A DNA stretch of 29,401 bases, from the NCBI GenBank assembly GCA_910579325.1, contig CAJTTU010000038.1, forward strand, positions 1 to 29,401. The letters are read 5' to 3'. This document shows positions 1 to 8,433 of the stretch, piece by piece; the stretch's first letter is position 1; every line of letters begins with the position of its first letter. Both the position numbers and the translations under genes were made by a program. Source of the DNA: an uncultured Lachnospiraceae bacterium. Lineage in GTDB: Bacteria > Bacillota > Clostridia > Lachnospirales > Lachnospiraceae. The notes under the pieces are model-generated. The model worked only from the letters and a program-made list of their open reading frames with translations. It was not told where the DNA came from and ran no database searches.

Positions 1-3
1 AAA

Positions 4-2625
4 TTACTTATTATTCAACGCCGCCTGCGCCGCAGCCAGTCTTGCGATCGGCACTCTGAACGGTGAGCAGGATACATAGTTCAGACCTACCTTATGGCAA
101 AACTCTACGGAAGAAGGATCTCCGCCGTGCTCGCCGCAGATGCCAAGCTTCAGATCAGGTCTTGTCTTACGGCCTTTTTCCGCGGCCATCTGTACCAGCT
201 GGCCTACGCCGGTCTGATCCAGCCTTGCGAAAGGATCGGACTCGTAGATCTTTGCTTTGTAGTAGGAATCCAGGAACTTGCCGGCGTCGTCACGGGAGAA
301 GCCGAAGGTCATCTGGGTCAGGTCGTTGGTACCGAAGGAGAAGAATTCCGCTTCCTCCGCAACGGCATCCGCCGTCAGAGCGGCTCTGGGGATCTCGATC
401 ATCGTACCGATATGGTATACGATGTCGGAATGTTTCTCCTCTTTCACCTTCTCGGCAACCTCTACCACGATATCCTTCACGAATTTCAGCTCTTTCTTCT
501 CGCCGGTCAGCGGGATCATGATTTCCGGCTCGATCTTGATGCCGGTCTCTTCCTGAACCTCGATGGCAGCTTCCATCACGGCTCTGGTCTGCATCTTCGC
601 GATCTCCGGATAGGTAACGGCCAGACGGCAGCCTCTATGGCCCATCATCGGGTTGAACTCATGGAGTTCGTCGCATTTTGCCTTCACCTGTCCGGGGGTC
701 ATGCCCATATCCGCTGCCAGTGCCTTGATATCCTCCTCATCGGTGGGCACAAACTCATGGAGCGGCGGATCCAGGTAACGAACGGTCATCGGACGGCCTT
801 CCAGCGCCTTGTACATCGCCTTGAAGTCGGACTTCTGGAACGGAAGCAGCTCCATCAGAGCGGCCTCTCTGGCCTCCGGCGTATCGGACAGAATCATCTT
901 GCGGATCTTCGGAATTCTGTCGGGCTCGAAGAACATATGCTCGGTACGGCAAAGGCCGATACCCTCTGCGCCCAGCTTCACGGCATTCAACGTATCCGCA
1001 GGCGTATCCGCGTTGGTTCTTACCTTCATGGTTCTGAACTGATCGGCCCATCCCATAATCCGGCCGAAGTTTCCGCCTACGGATGCCTCTACGGTCTTGA
1101 TGTCGCCTTTGTAAATCTTACCTGTGGAGCCGTCCAGAGAAACGAAATCTCCCTCTTTGAACGTATGTCCGCCCAGCTCGAATACCTTGGCAGCCTCGTC
1201 GATCTTAATCTCGCCGCAGCCTGCCACACAGCAGGTACCCATACCACGGGCCACTACGGCAGCGTGGGAAGTCATGCCGCCTCTTACGGTCAGGATACCC
1301 TGGGACGCATGCATACCCTCGATATCCTCCGGAGAAGTCTCCAGACGAACCAGGATAACTCTCTGTCCCTTGTCATGGGCAGCCTTCGCCTCGTCGGCGG
1401 TGAAATAAACCTGTCCTGCCGCGGCGCCTGGAGACGCGGGCAGCGCGGAACCGATTACCTCTCCTGCCTTCAACGCGGCGGGATCAAAGGTAGGGTGAAG
1501 CAGCTGATCCAGAGACTTGGCCTCGATTCTGCACACGGCTTCCTCAGGCGTAATCTTTCCTTCGTCTACCAGGTCGCAGGCGATCTGGATTGCCGCGGGA
1601 GCGGTTCTCTTGCCGTTACGGGTCTGAAGGAAGAACAGGCGGCCTTCCTGAATCGTAAACTCCATATCCTGCATATCCCGGTAATGGTCTTCCAGCTTGC
1701 CGGCGATCTTCATAAATTCTTCGTAGCACTCAGGAAGATCCTCTGCCAGTCTGGTGATGGGCTGAGGGGTACGAACGCCTGCTACCACGTCCTCGCCCTG
1801 GGCATTGATCAGGTACTCGCCGTAGATGCCCTTTTCGCCGGTGGAAGGATTTCTTGTAAAGGCAACGCCGGTGCCGGAGGTATCGCCCATATTGCCGAAT
1901 ACCATAGCCTGTACGTTAACGGCGGTTCCCCAGTCGCCGGGGATGTCGTTCATACGGCGGTATACGATGGCTCTGGGGTTGTCCCAGGAACGGAATACGG
2001 CCTTTACGGCCTCCATCAGCTGTACCATGGGATCCTGAGGGAATTCCTCTCCCATGGCGTCCTTGTAAATATTTTTAAATCTAACGATGATTTCCTTCAG
2101 ATCGTCAGCCGTCAGGTCGGTATCATATTTCGCGCCCTTGGATTCCTTCTCTTCGTCCAGGATCCGCTCAAAGTGGGACTTGGGGATCTCCATAACCACG
2201 TCTGAGAACATCTGAATAAATCTTCTGTAGGAATCGTAGGCAAATCTGGGATTGCCGGTTTTTTTCGCGAAACCTTCCACCGCCTCGTCATTCAGACCCA
2301 GGTTCAGGATCGTATCCATCATACCGGGCATGGACGCTCTCGCGCCGGAACGCACGGAAACCAGAAGGGGATCCGCCACATCGCCGAACTTTTTGCCCTG
2401 GATGCCTTCCAGCCACTTTAACGCCTCGAAAATCTGATCCTTGATCTCGTCGGTGATCTTCTTTCCGCTGTTGTAATAATCCGTACACGCCTCGGTGGTT
2501 ACGGTAAAGCCCTGGGGAATCGGCAGGCCCAGATTTGTCATCTCGGCAAGGTTAGCGCCCTTTCCGCCAAGAAGGTTCCGCATATCCGCATTGCCTTCTT
2601 TGAATAAATAAACCCATTTAGACAT
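4..2625 (-). CDS. ppdK: Pyruvate, phosphate dikinase
   Basis: This 873-residue protein is full length for the bacterial family (about 874 residues in Clostridium). PPDK interconverts pyruvate, ATP and phosphate with PEP, AMP and pyrophosphate, and in anaerobes it serves glycolysis or gluconeogenesis in the cytoplasm. An N-terminal ATP-grasp domain opens with GGKGANLAEM. The central swivelling phosphohistidine domain carries GGMTSHAAVVARGMG, with the phosphorylated His near residue 455 and the regulatory Thr two residues before it. The C-terminal PEP/pyruvate TIM barrel ends with the catalytic Cys in LGICGEHGGDP. The ATG is preceded by AGGAGGG at a spacing of about 10. The gene has its own promoter about 130 bases upstream and looks monocistronic from the right; its terminator lies outside the window. 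No key residue is missing. Confidence 0.97.
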   Translation of the reverse strand: MSKWVYLFKEGNADMRNLLGGKGANLAEMTNLGLPIPQGFTVTTEACTDYYNSGKKITDEIKDQIFEALKWLEGIQGKKFGDVADPLLVSVRSGARASMPGMMDTILNLGLNDEAVEGFAKKTGNPRFAYDSYRRFIQMFSDVVMEIPKSHFERILDEEKESKGAKYDTDLTADDLKEIIVRFKNIYKDAMGEEFPQDPMVQLMEAVKAVFRSWDNPRAIVYRRMNDIPGDWGTAVNVQAMVFGNMGDTSGTGVAFTRNPSTGEKGIYGEYLINAQGEDVVAGVRTPQPITRLAEDLPECYEEFMKIAGKLEDHYRDMQDMEFTIQEGRLFFLQTRNGKRTAPAAIQIACDLVDEGKITPEEAVCRIEAKSLDQLLHPTFDPAALKAGEVIGSALPASPGAAAGQVYFTADEAKAAHDKGQRVILVRLETSPEDIEGMHASQGILTVRGGMTSHAAVVARGMGTCCVAGCGEIKIDEAAKVFELGGHTFKEGDFVSLDGSTGKIYKGDIKTVEASVGGNFGRIMGWADQFRTMKVRTNADTPADTLNAVKLGAEGIGLCRTEHMFFEPDRIPKIRKMILSDTPEAREAALMELLPFQKSDFKAMYKALEGRPMTVRYLDPPLHEFVPTDEEDIKALAADMGMTPGQVKAKCDELHEFNPMMGHRGCRLAVTYPEIAKMQTRAVMEAAIEVQEETGIKIEPEIMIPLTGEKKELKFVKDIVVEVAEKVKEEKHSDIVYHIGTMIEIPRAALTADAVAEEAEFFSFGTNDLTQMTFGFSRDDAGKFLDSYYKAKIYESDPFARLDQTGVGQLVQMAAEKGRKTRPDLKLGICGEHGGDPSSVEFCHKVGLNYVSCSPFRVPIARLAAAQAALNNK

Positions 2626-2640
2626 CTCTTCTTGTCCCTC

Positions 2641-2694
2641 CTATAAATCATTTATAAGCATCTCCTGAGCAGCGGGAACGCAGTTTTGCTTCAT
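2641..2694 (-). CDS. Possible 17-residue leader ORF before ppdK
   Basis: A short ATG frame in the ppdK 5' leader encodes a 17-residue peptide (MKQNCVPAAQEMLINDL). Its TAG stop overlaps the AGGAGGG ribosome-binding site of ppdK, the arrangement expected for translational coupling. Its own ribosome-binding site is poor, only GGGAATG-like at a distance. The same frame is open for about 20 further codons upstream without a good start. It may be chance; expression is inferred only from position. Confidence 0.22.
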   Translation of the reverse strand: MKQNCVPAAQEMLINDL

Positions 2695-2754
2695 GTTGCC
2701 GCATTCCCGGGCATTCGCCCTGTAAAATCCGTACTGCTCGCAGTATTCGTGAAT

Positions 2755-2782
2755 ATTATATCACAAATTTCTTCTTAGTAAA
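2755..2782 (-). promoter_or_regulatory. Sigma-A-type promoter for ppdK
   Basis: On the minus strand a perfect -10 TATAAT (plus 2755-2760) follows a 4/6 -35 TTTACT (plus 2777-2782) with a 16-base spacer. Transcription would start near 2748 and give a leader of about 120 bases with small hairpins (GGGC-GAAT-GCCC and ACTGC-GA-GCAGT). Confidence 0.6.
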
Positions 2783-2820
2783 CAAAAATTATCCTTTTCC
2801 GGCACACTTTCCCATGGTAT

Positions 2821-2853
2821 AAAAACAGAAAACGATTCCTGTTTTTCGAATCG
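2821..2853 (-). terminator. Probable intrinsic terminator of the HtrA gene
   Basis: On the minus strand a 6-bp stem CGATTC/GAATCG with a 9-base loop is followed by the T-rich tail TTTTCTGTTTTT. It lies 56 bases beyond the protease stop codon and before the ppdK promoter. The stem is short, so strength is uncertain. Confidence 0.45.
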
Positions 2854-2908
2854 CTTCCTGTTTCCTTACATTTTCCAATTTATGTCAGTTTTCTTTTACG
2901 GATTCCGC

Positions 2909-4402
2909 TTATCCCACTTTACCGCCCAGCGTCACGCTGATCTTATGCTCCGCGTAATTTCCGTTTTCCAGCCTCTGCACCGTCAGTTCCACGGTATCGC
3001 CCTTGCGGTAAGCGGATAACAGCTGAATCAGAGCATCCTGATCCTTCACCTTCTGTCCGTCCAGGGCCGTGATAATATCCTTCTCAGCCAGGTCCGTAGA
3101 CGCGGCGGCGCCGTCCTCATAGATGGAGTAGACATAGGCGCCTTTCGGCATGCTTAAGTTGGAGGCCGTCGTGTCGTCTACCGACGTGGTGCGGATGCCC
3201 AGATAACCTCTCTCTTCCGCAGGCACCTCCACGATGGTCTTTCTCCCCATCAGGTCGTCGATAATCTCCTTGACCGCCGACACCGGAATCGCATAGCCGA
3301 TGCCCTCCACATCCGTGTCGCTGTACTTCGCGGAATTGATGCCGATCACCTCTCCGCTGGTGTTCACCAGAGCGCCGCCACTGTTGCCGGGATTGATGGC
3401 CGCATCCGTTTGAAGCAGGGTACGGGTCACCCTGTCGCTGGTGGTCACCTCTCTGTTCAGCGCGCTGATATAACCTACGGTCACGGACTGTCCGAAGCCC
3501 AGCGCGTTTCCGATGGCGATCACGCCCTGGCCCGCTTTCAGTTCGCCGGAATCGCCCAGCGTCGCCACCTGAATCGCCCCTTTTGTCTCGTCGGACAGAT
3601 CGCTTTTCGCCACGGCCACCACCGCCAGATCCGCCTCGGCATCGCTGCCTTTCAGATTCGCTTTCGCCGTGTTTGTATCGTTAAAGGTAATGGTCAGGGA
3701 ATCGGCGCCCTCGATCACGTGCTGGTTGGTGACGATCAGATATTCCTCGTCATTCTCACCCACGATAATGCCTGAACCGCTGCCCGCCGTATATTCCTGG
3801 GGATCTCCGTCCTCCTGGCCGCCGTCGGGTCTGGGGCCGCCGCCGAAGAAATACTGAAAATACCTGTAGTAGTTGTCATAGTTCTCATAAATCTGGGTGT
3901 TGGTGATCGCCACCACCGAGGGCATTACCTGCTCCACCACGCCGCTGACATCCATGGGAACTGCCTGGCCGGAATAGTTGTAGGCATTCTGCACGCCCGC
4001 CTCCTTGTCCTGCTGTCCCTGTCCTTCCACTTTCTGGGTCTCGGGCTGATTTTTCGCTGTTCCAGTCTGTGACTCTGACTGATTCTTCGCCGTATCTTGC
4101 CCGGCGATCACGCCGTTTTTCTGGGCCACATAGGTAACCCCCACGAAAACGCCTCCGGCGGCAGCGCCAAACAGAACGCCGGCCAGTAAAAGAGCGGCAA
4201 CCCGTTTCAGCAATCCGCCGTTTTGGCCGGACTTTCCTGATCTTTTCTCTTTTTTCACAGGATCTTTGGGAATCGCACCATTATCCACACGTTTGTAACG
4301 ATAAATGGTTTCAGAAACAGACTGTCCGTCATCCTGTGTCACAGGCGCCAATTCATTCTTATGTTCCGGTTCCTGTCCGTAAGGGTAATATTGTTCGTTC
4401 AT
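2909..4402 (-). CDS. HtrA/DegP-type membrane-anchored serine protease (trypsin-like plus PDZ)
   Basis: This is an S1C-family quality-control protease acting outside the membrane on misfolded envelope proteins. A charged cytoplasmic N-terminus of about 65 residues precedes one membrane segment (about residues 66-92). A Gln/Thr-rich linker follows, then the protease domain with His228 (TNQHVIEGA), Asp258 (EADLAVVAV) and Ser341 (NPGNSGGAL), then a single C-terminal PDZ domain. A Tyr/Phe/Gly-rich stretch sits just after the protease domain begins. I start at 4402 because AAGGAAG lies 7 bases upstream. An in-frame ATG at 4438 would add 12 residues but lacks a ribosome-binding site and directly abuts a strong hairpin. 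The gene stands alone between the LCP gene and ppdK. The family is certain; the symbol (htrA, htrB or degP) cannot be resolved from sequence alone. Confidence 0.93.
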   Translation of the reverse strand: MNEQYYPYGQEPEHKNELAPVTQDDGQSVSETIYRYKRVDNGAIPKDPVKKEKRSGKSGQNGGLLKRVAALLLAGVLFGAAAGGVFVGVTYVAQKNGVIAGQDTAKNQSESQTGTAKNQPETQKVEGQGQQDKEAGVQNAYNYSGQAVPMDVSGVVEQVMPSVVAITNTQIYENYDNYYRYFQYFFGGGPRPDGGQEDGDPQEYTAGSGSGIIVGENDEEYLIVTNQHVIEGADSLTITFNDTNTAKANLKGSDAEADLAVVAVAKSDLSDETKGAIQVATLGDSGELKAGQGVIAIGNALGFGQSVTVGYISALNREVTTSDRVTRTLLQTDAAINPGNSGGALVNTSGEVIGINSAKYSDTDVEGIGYAIPVSAVKEIIDDLMGRKTIVEVPAEERGYLGIRTTSVDDTTASNLSMPKGAYVYSIYEDGAAASTDLAEKDIITALDGQKVKDQDALIQLLSAYRKGDTVELTVQRLENGNYAEHKISVTLGGKVG

Positions 4403-4438
4403 ATCCAGACTTCCTTTCTGCGGTAAACGCTCCTCCAT

Positions 4439-4477
4439 CGCGAACTTTTTGCTTCGCGACGCAAAAATGCTTTCGCG
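4439..4477 (-). promoter_or_regulatory. Two-part hairpin in the HtrA gene leader
   Basis: On the minus strand an outer 6-bp stem CGCGAA/TTCGCG and an inner 7-bp stem TTTTTGC/GCAAAAA enclose an 8-base loop, with a small internal asymmetry. It ends 37 bases before the preferred start at 4402 and directly before the alternative ATG at 4438. No T-tract follows, so it is not a terminator. It could be an RNA regulatory element or a protein-binding dyad. A TTGACA lies upstream (plus 4498-4503) but has no good -10 at 16-18 bases. Confidence 0.4.
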
Positions 4478-4673
4478 GGATATTTACTTAACCTGTATGT
4501 CAAATGCATTCCCGGTATGCTCCTGTTATGTTAGAACAAACAGCCGGTCATCTGACAGATCCGTATGCTTTTGCGTCTGATTTTGTTTATCCCCTGTTAC
4601 GATATTGAGTTTACCAGCAGATTGTGTTTAATCTGTGTTTTATTTTTTAAAAAATTTTGAAATATTTCTATTC

Positions 4674-5801
4674 TCAGGTTCCGGATTTCTGCCGGATCAC
4701 CGCGCTGATCTCCTGCACCGTAGAGGACGGTACATAAGTTTCATTGCCATACAAAAACCTGTGCAGCTCCTCCGCCGTGTCCACCAGCGTCACCGGCACC
4801 ACCATGGCACCGCCGTCTATCGTGACATTGGCCCGCATCTGCTCGGAGGGGAAACCGCTCTGATCCCCCACATAATAAGACCCTACCTTCGGCAGCAGTT
4901 TGATGATATCTTTCAGTTCCATATTAGTTGCCAGGTTAGGGAACGCATCGTTTACGATTTTGGTCAATGTGCCGATATCCGCCTTTTTCGCCTTTTCCAG
5001 CACCTTTTCCACCACTTCCCGCTGCCGGCCGGTTCTGCCGAAATCATCGCCGGCGATATACCTGATCCGGCAGTAAGCCACCGCCTGAATGCCGTCCAGG
5101 TTCTGCATGCCCGGCTCATAGGTCAGACGGGAGTTGATACCGGTGGCCTCCGCGGTCAGCGTCGTGTAGCCGTTCAGCATCTGGTCCACCATCATCGACT
5201 CCGGCACATCCACGTCCACGCCGCCCAGATCATTGATCACGATGGCAACGGCCGCCCAGTTAAAGGTAGCGTAGGCGGAGATATCCAGGTCAAAGTTTTT
5301 ATTTAACATATTGATGGCGTTTAAGGCGCCGCCCTCAAAATAAGCGCCTGTCATCTTTCCGTAGTCTCCGTCCTCATTGATCTGGACATAGGTGTCGCGG
5401 TAAATCGACGCCAGCCTTACTTCCCCGGTGGCATTGTTCACGCTGGCCACCATCACCACGTCGCCGTGAGTTCCCTTGTCCAGCGTCGCGTTATCCCTGG
5501 CATCCACGCCGAAAAGGGCATAGGTGGTAAAACCGGTCATGGCCTCCTCCACCTCTTTATCCAGGTCATTGGTTTTAACGTCTTTCAGTGTAAATTCCGG
5601 TTTTTGCAGTTTTTCATAAGCCGACACAAAATAAATACCCAGCAGCACTACAATGAGCAGCACAGCCTCCACTGCAAAAAGAAGAATCCGTCTCCTGCGC
5701 TTTTTTGCTTTTCGCTGCTTGATCAGCTTCCTGCGCCGCAGTTCTCTCTCATACTCTTCCTGCCGCCCCCGTCCCGTACTCCGTCTTGTGTCTCTTCCCA
5801 T
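4674..5801 (-). CDS. LytR-CpsA-Psr (LCP) family glycopolymer phosphotransferase
   Basis: LCP enzymes transfer undecaprenyl-linked glycopolymers (teichoic acid, capsule or exopolysaccharide) onto peptidoglycan at the outer face of the membrane. The 375-residue protein has a very basic cytoplasmic tail (about residues 5-40), one membrane helix (about 41-60) and an extracellular LCP domain. Family hallmarks are ASIYRDTYV with the pyrophosphate-binding Arg, the GGVDVDVP turn and CRIRYIAGDDFGRTGRQREVV with its cluster of conserved Arg and Asp residues. AAAGGGG precedes the ATG. It is the last gene of a three-gene run, 35 bases after the sugar transferase, which suggests that it anchors the polymer made by that pathway. 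The exact substrate is inferred from context. Confidence 0.93.
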   Translation of the reverse strand: MGRDTRRSTGRGRQEEYERELRRRKLIKQRKAKKRRRRILLFAVEAVLLIVVLLGIYFVSAYEKLQKPEFTLKDVKTNDLDKEVEEAMTGFTTYALFGVDARDNATLDKGTHGDVVMVASVNNATGEVRLASIYRDTYVQINEDGDYGKMTGAYFEGGALNAINMLNKNFDLDISAYATFNWAAVAIVINDLGGVDVDVPESMMVDQMLNGYTTLTAEATGINSRLTYEPGMQNLDGIQAVAYCRIRYIAGDDFGRTGRQREVVEKVLEKAKKADIGTLTKIVNDAFPNLATNMELKDIIKLLPKVGSYYVGDQSGFPSEQMRANVTIDGGAMVVPVTLVDTAEELHRFLYGNETYVPSSTVQEISAVIRQKSGT

Positions 5802-5836
5802 AGTACATCCCCTTTCTGCCAGCGCAAGGCAGTGCG

Positions 5837-7246
5837 CTAGTAAGCATTCCGGTTGATAAAGCCTTTAAAAAATGTGAGAAACAATATCTTAAAATCGAAC
5901 CCTACGCTCCAGTTTTCAATATAATATAAATCGTGCTCGATCCGCTTTCTGATGGAAGTATCCCCCCGGTATCCGTTGATCTGAGCCCAGCCGGTCATGC
6001 CGGGACGTACCTGATGCTTCACCATATAACGGGGAATTTCCTCTTTAAACTGGTCCACAAAGAAAGGACGCTCCGGCCTGGGTCCAACCAGGCTCATATC
6101 CCCTCTCAGCACATTGATCAGCTGAGGCAGCTCGTCGATGCTCATCCTGCGGATCAGCCGGCCCACGCCGGTAATCCGGGGATCGCTCTTAACGGTCCAC
6201 TCCTTCTTCTCCTCCTCCGGCGGCTGCAGCTCCATGGAACGGAACTTGTACATCTTAAAGGGCTTGTTGTGACGGCCGATTCGCTCCTGGCTGAAAATAA
6301 CCGGTCCGGGCGAGGTCAGCCGGATTGCCGCCGCCGTCAGAAACATAATCGGGCTGAACAGAATCAGCGCCACCACCGCGCCAAACAGGTCGATCCCCCG
6401 CTTTAAGGCCGCGTTAAAAGAATCCGTCAGCGGAACATAACGGATATGGATGACTGGCAGCCCCATAAGGTCCTCCGTATAAGGCTTGGTGGGTATGATA
6501 TTATTGTAATCAGGGATAAATTTGGTGTGAACGCCGGACTTCTCACAGGCCGCCACGATATGCTCCAGTTTGTCATACTCCTTGATACCCAGCGTAATAG
6601 CAATCTCATCCAGGCGGTTCAAGGGAAGGATAAATTCCAGACCGCTTAAAGAGCCGATGACCCGCACGCCCTTGTATTCAGTACCCCGCTCCGTATTGTC
6701 ATCCAGGATACCCCGGATCTTATAACCCCACTCCGGATTCGCGCTTACCAGGTCAATATACTTCTGAGCGGTACGGCTGTAGCCCAGCAGCAGGATATGC
6801 TTCTGGTTATAACCCTTTGAACGCATGGAGCGCAGGCCGATCCGCAGGATATTCCGGTAACCCACCTCCAGCACGATATTCAGCACGCAAAACAGGAACA
6901 ACAGAATACGGGAAAAGTCCACCATCTCATACTTGCCGACAAGAAAGAGACAGGTAATGAAGAGAACAATACCCATCAGGTTGGCCTTTACCACATTTCC
7001 GACCTCTACTCTGCGCCCCTGCACCCGCTTAGGCGTATACAGATGCATCATCCAGTAGAGAATCAGGTATCCAGGTACGATGGCATAAAGGAAAGCAAGA
7101 TAGATCTCCCGCTCATAAGCGGACTCACCGCTGCCAAGACCCTTTGCAAATACCAAATAATAGGCGACCAGATAGGAAATCACGATAACGATTCCGTCCA
7201 GTATCACATGAAACTGGTTCAGCCGCCGTTGATTATCTTTAATCAC
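5837..7246 (-). CDS. Undecaprenyl-phosphate sugar phosphotransferase (polyprenol-phosphate hexose-1-P transferase)
   Basis: This is the initiating enzyme of exopolysaccharide or capsule synthesis: it moves a sugar-1-phosphate from a nucleotide sugar to undecaprenyl phosphate in the membrane. The 469-residue length and layout are typical of the WbaP/EpsE-type family. Several N-terminal membrane helices (about residues 12-120) come first, then a nucleotide-binding-like fold starting at KHILLLGYSR. A further membrane segment (about 284-308) leads into the catalytic domain, with KMYKFRSM, the acidic SIDELPQL motif, the GDMSLVGPRPE loop and PGMTGWAQ. The start is GTG, supported by AGGTGA 6 bases upstream. 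The gene lies 24 bases after the glycosyltransferase and 35 before the LCP gene, so one transcript is likely. The donor sugar (glucose or galactose) cannot be told. Confidence 0.93.
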   Translation of the reverse strand: MIKDNQRRLNQFHVILDGIVIVISYLVAYYLVFAKGLGSGESAYEREIYLAFLYAIVPGYLILYWMMHLYTPKRVQGRRVEVGNVVKANLMGIVLFITCLFLVGKYEMVDFSRILLFLFCVLNIVLEVGYRNILRIGLRSMRSKGYNQKHILLLGYSRTAQKYIDLVSANPEWGYKIRGILDDNTERGTEYKGVRVIGSLSGLEFILPLNRLDEIAITLGIKEYDKLEHIVAACEKSGVHTKFIPDYNNIIPTKPYTEDLMGLPVIHIRYVPLTDSFNAALKRGIDLFGAVVALILFSPIMFLTAAAIRLTSPGPVIFSQERIGRHNKPFKMYKFRSMELQPPEEEKKEWTVKSDPRITGVGRLIRRMSIDELPQLINVLRGDMSLVGPRPERPFFVDQFKEEIPRYMVKHQVRPGMTGWAQINGYRGDTSIRKRIEHDLYYIENWSVGFDFKILFLTFFKGFINRNAY

Positions 7247-7270
7247 ACCAATTCACCTGCCATATTCGGT

Positions 7271-8254
7271 TTAACTGCTCCTGCAAAGCCTGCGTTTTAT
7301 AAATTCCCAGGCATAAATTCCGCTGTTTTTCAGCAGCTCCCCTTCTATCAGCACATAAGTCAGAAGCCTGTCCCGCCGGAAAGGCACCTTTTTACACCGG
7401 TTCAGTGTCCGAAGCCCTTCTTTCAGTCCCGACATATAATCTTTCTCAAACCCCAGCCGTTTAAAAAACAGGTATTTCAGCACATGGCCGGCAGCAATGG
7501 CCGGGGCGTTCACTGCCAGCATGACAGCCGGCATGTTTTTATAGTTCAGATAAACGCTGTTCCTCGCCGCCAGCCTGACCTTAAAGGAGTTATACCGGGA
7601 ACCGCTTGTCCCGCTCCCCACATGATACACGACGGCCTCCGGACAATATTCGTTGCGGTATCCGGCCAACCTGGCCCGAAATCCCACGTCTATATCTTCC
7701 AGATAGGCAAAATGCAGCTCGTCAAAACAGCCGATTTTTTCAAAAACGGACCGGCGGTAGATCGCCGCCCCCGCGCAGGACGAGAAAATCCGGCAGGGCC
7801 TGTCATATTCCTCTGCAGGCTGTCCCACGCCCCGCTGAGCGGCCCAGCCCACAATCGTATACAGATCTCCGGCGTCATCGATCAGCGCCCTGTCATGGAG
7901 CTGAACCATCTTCGGGCTGACGGAAAAAATTCTTTTCGACCTGCCGATGCTTTTTACCAGCGCCTCCACATAGCCCGGCTCCGGTTCCGTATCGTTGTTC
8001 AGAAGAATGACATAGGACGACCGGGACGCCCGGATCCCCGCGTTTACGGCCCGGCTGAACCCCTGGTTTTTTCCGAGAGAAATCACCCGGACTTCCGGAT
8101 AAAATTCCCGCAAAAGCGCAAGGCTTCCGTCCTCGGAACCATTGTCCACCACCAGCGTCTCAAAGTCCTGAAAAGTCTGGGCCTTCAGCTTCTCCAGACA
8201 GGGCTTTAAAAAATGGACGCCGTTATAATTTGGTATAATAATCGTAACTTTCAT
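7271..8254 (-). CDS. Family 2 glycosyltransferase (rhamnosyltransferase-like)
   Basis: This 327-residue cytoplasmic, membrane-associated GT-A enzyme probably adds a sugar to a lipid-linked intermediate. The N-terminus has the nucleotide-sugar-binding signature VTIIIPNYNG and DNGSEDGS (residues 37-44). The metal-binding DxD-like NNDTEPEPGY is at about 86-95, and the catalytic-base region YLEDIDVGFRARLAGY at about 184-199. This pattern is common in the rhamnosyltransferase group, but donor and acceptor are inferred. A hydrophobic or basic C-terminal third may contact the membrane. AAGGA precedes the ATG. It is the first gene of the polysaccharide run, directly behind a good sigma-A promoter. 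Confidence 0.9.
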   Translation of the reverse strand: MKVTIIIPNYNGVHFLKPCLEKLKAQTFQDFETLVVDNGSEDGSLALLREFYPEVRVISLGKNQGFSRAVNAGIRASRSSYVILLNNDTEPEPGYVEALVKSIGRSKRIFSVSPKMVQLHDRALIDDAGDLYTIVGWAAQRGVGQPAEEYDRPCRIFSSCAGAAIYRRSVFEKIGCFDELHFAYLEDIDVGFRARLAGYRNEYCPEAVVYHVGSGTSGSRYNSFKVRLAARNSVYLNYKNMPAVMLAVNAPAIAAGHVLKYLFFKRLGFEKDYMSGLKEGLRTLNRCKKVPFRRDRLLTYVLIEGELLKNSGIYAWEFIKRRLCRSS

Positions 8255-8281
8255 TTATTTTCCTTCTCGTAACCTCGTATC

Positions 8282-8310
8282 ATTATACTCAATTTAGCCG
8301 GATCGCGCAA
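8282..8310 (-). promoter_or_regulatory. Sigma-A promoter of the polysaccharide operon
   Basis: On the minus strand the -35 TTGCGC (plus 8305-8310) and a perfect -10 TATAAT (plus 8282-8287) are separated by exactly 17 bases. Transcription would start about 20 bases before the glycosyltransferase start codon. Confidence 0.7.
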
Positions 8311-8344
8311 CCAGATTTTCACCGGACCTCATTTCGCGACTCCA

Positions 8345-8433
8345 TTTTATACTGTTTTTCCCAATATTTTTCCGGTTTTTTCTGCTGTTTTACCGATATC
8401 CCCGACGGTTTTTTTCGCGAATTTTTCTTTTTT
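8345..8433. promoter_or_regulatory. Phased A-tract array upstream of the polysaccharide promoter
   Basis: Eight A-tracts of 4-7 bases on the minus strand occupy the gap after the aminopeptidase gene. From the third onward their centres are about 22, 11, 10, 12 and 10 bases apart, close to one or two helical turns. Such phasing bends DNA and could help RNA polymerase or a nucleoid protein at the promoter starting at 8310. Function is inferred. Confidence 0.4.

Noticed and set aside
94..2205. A 703-codon plus-strand open frame opposite ppdK
   Set aside because: It is exactly antisense to a certain, full-length gene, has no ribosome-binding site and resembles no protein family; it reflects the codon bias of ppdK.
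4403..4438. Twelve-residue N-terminal extension of the HtrA-type protease
   Set aside because: The upstream ATG lacks a ribosome-binding site and abuts a hairpin, whereas the ATG at 4402 has AAGGAAG at good spacing.
4615..4650. Plus-strand terminator-like stem CAGATT/AATCTG followed by a T-rich run
   Set aside because: No plus-strand gene ends here and the stem is only 6-7 AT-rich base pairs; both flanking genes read the other way.
7043..8209. A 388-codon plus-strand open frame across the polysaccharide genes
   Set aside because: It spans two well-supported minus-strand genes and their gap, with no ribosome-binding site or recognisable domain.
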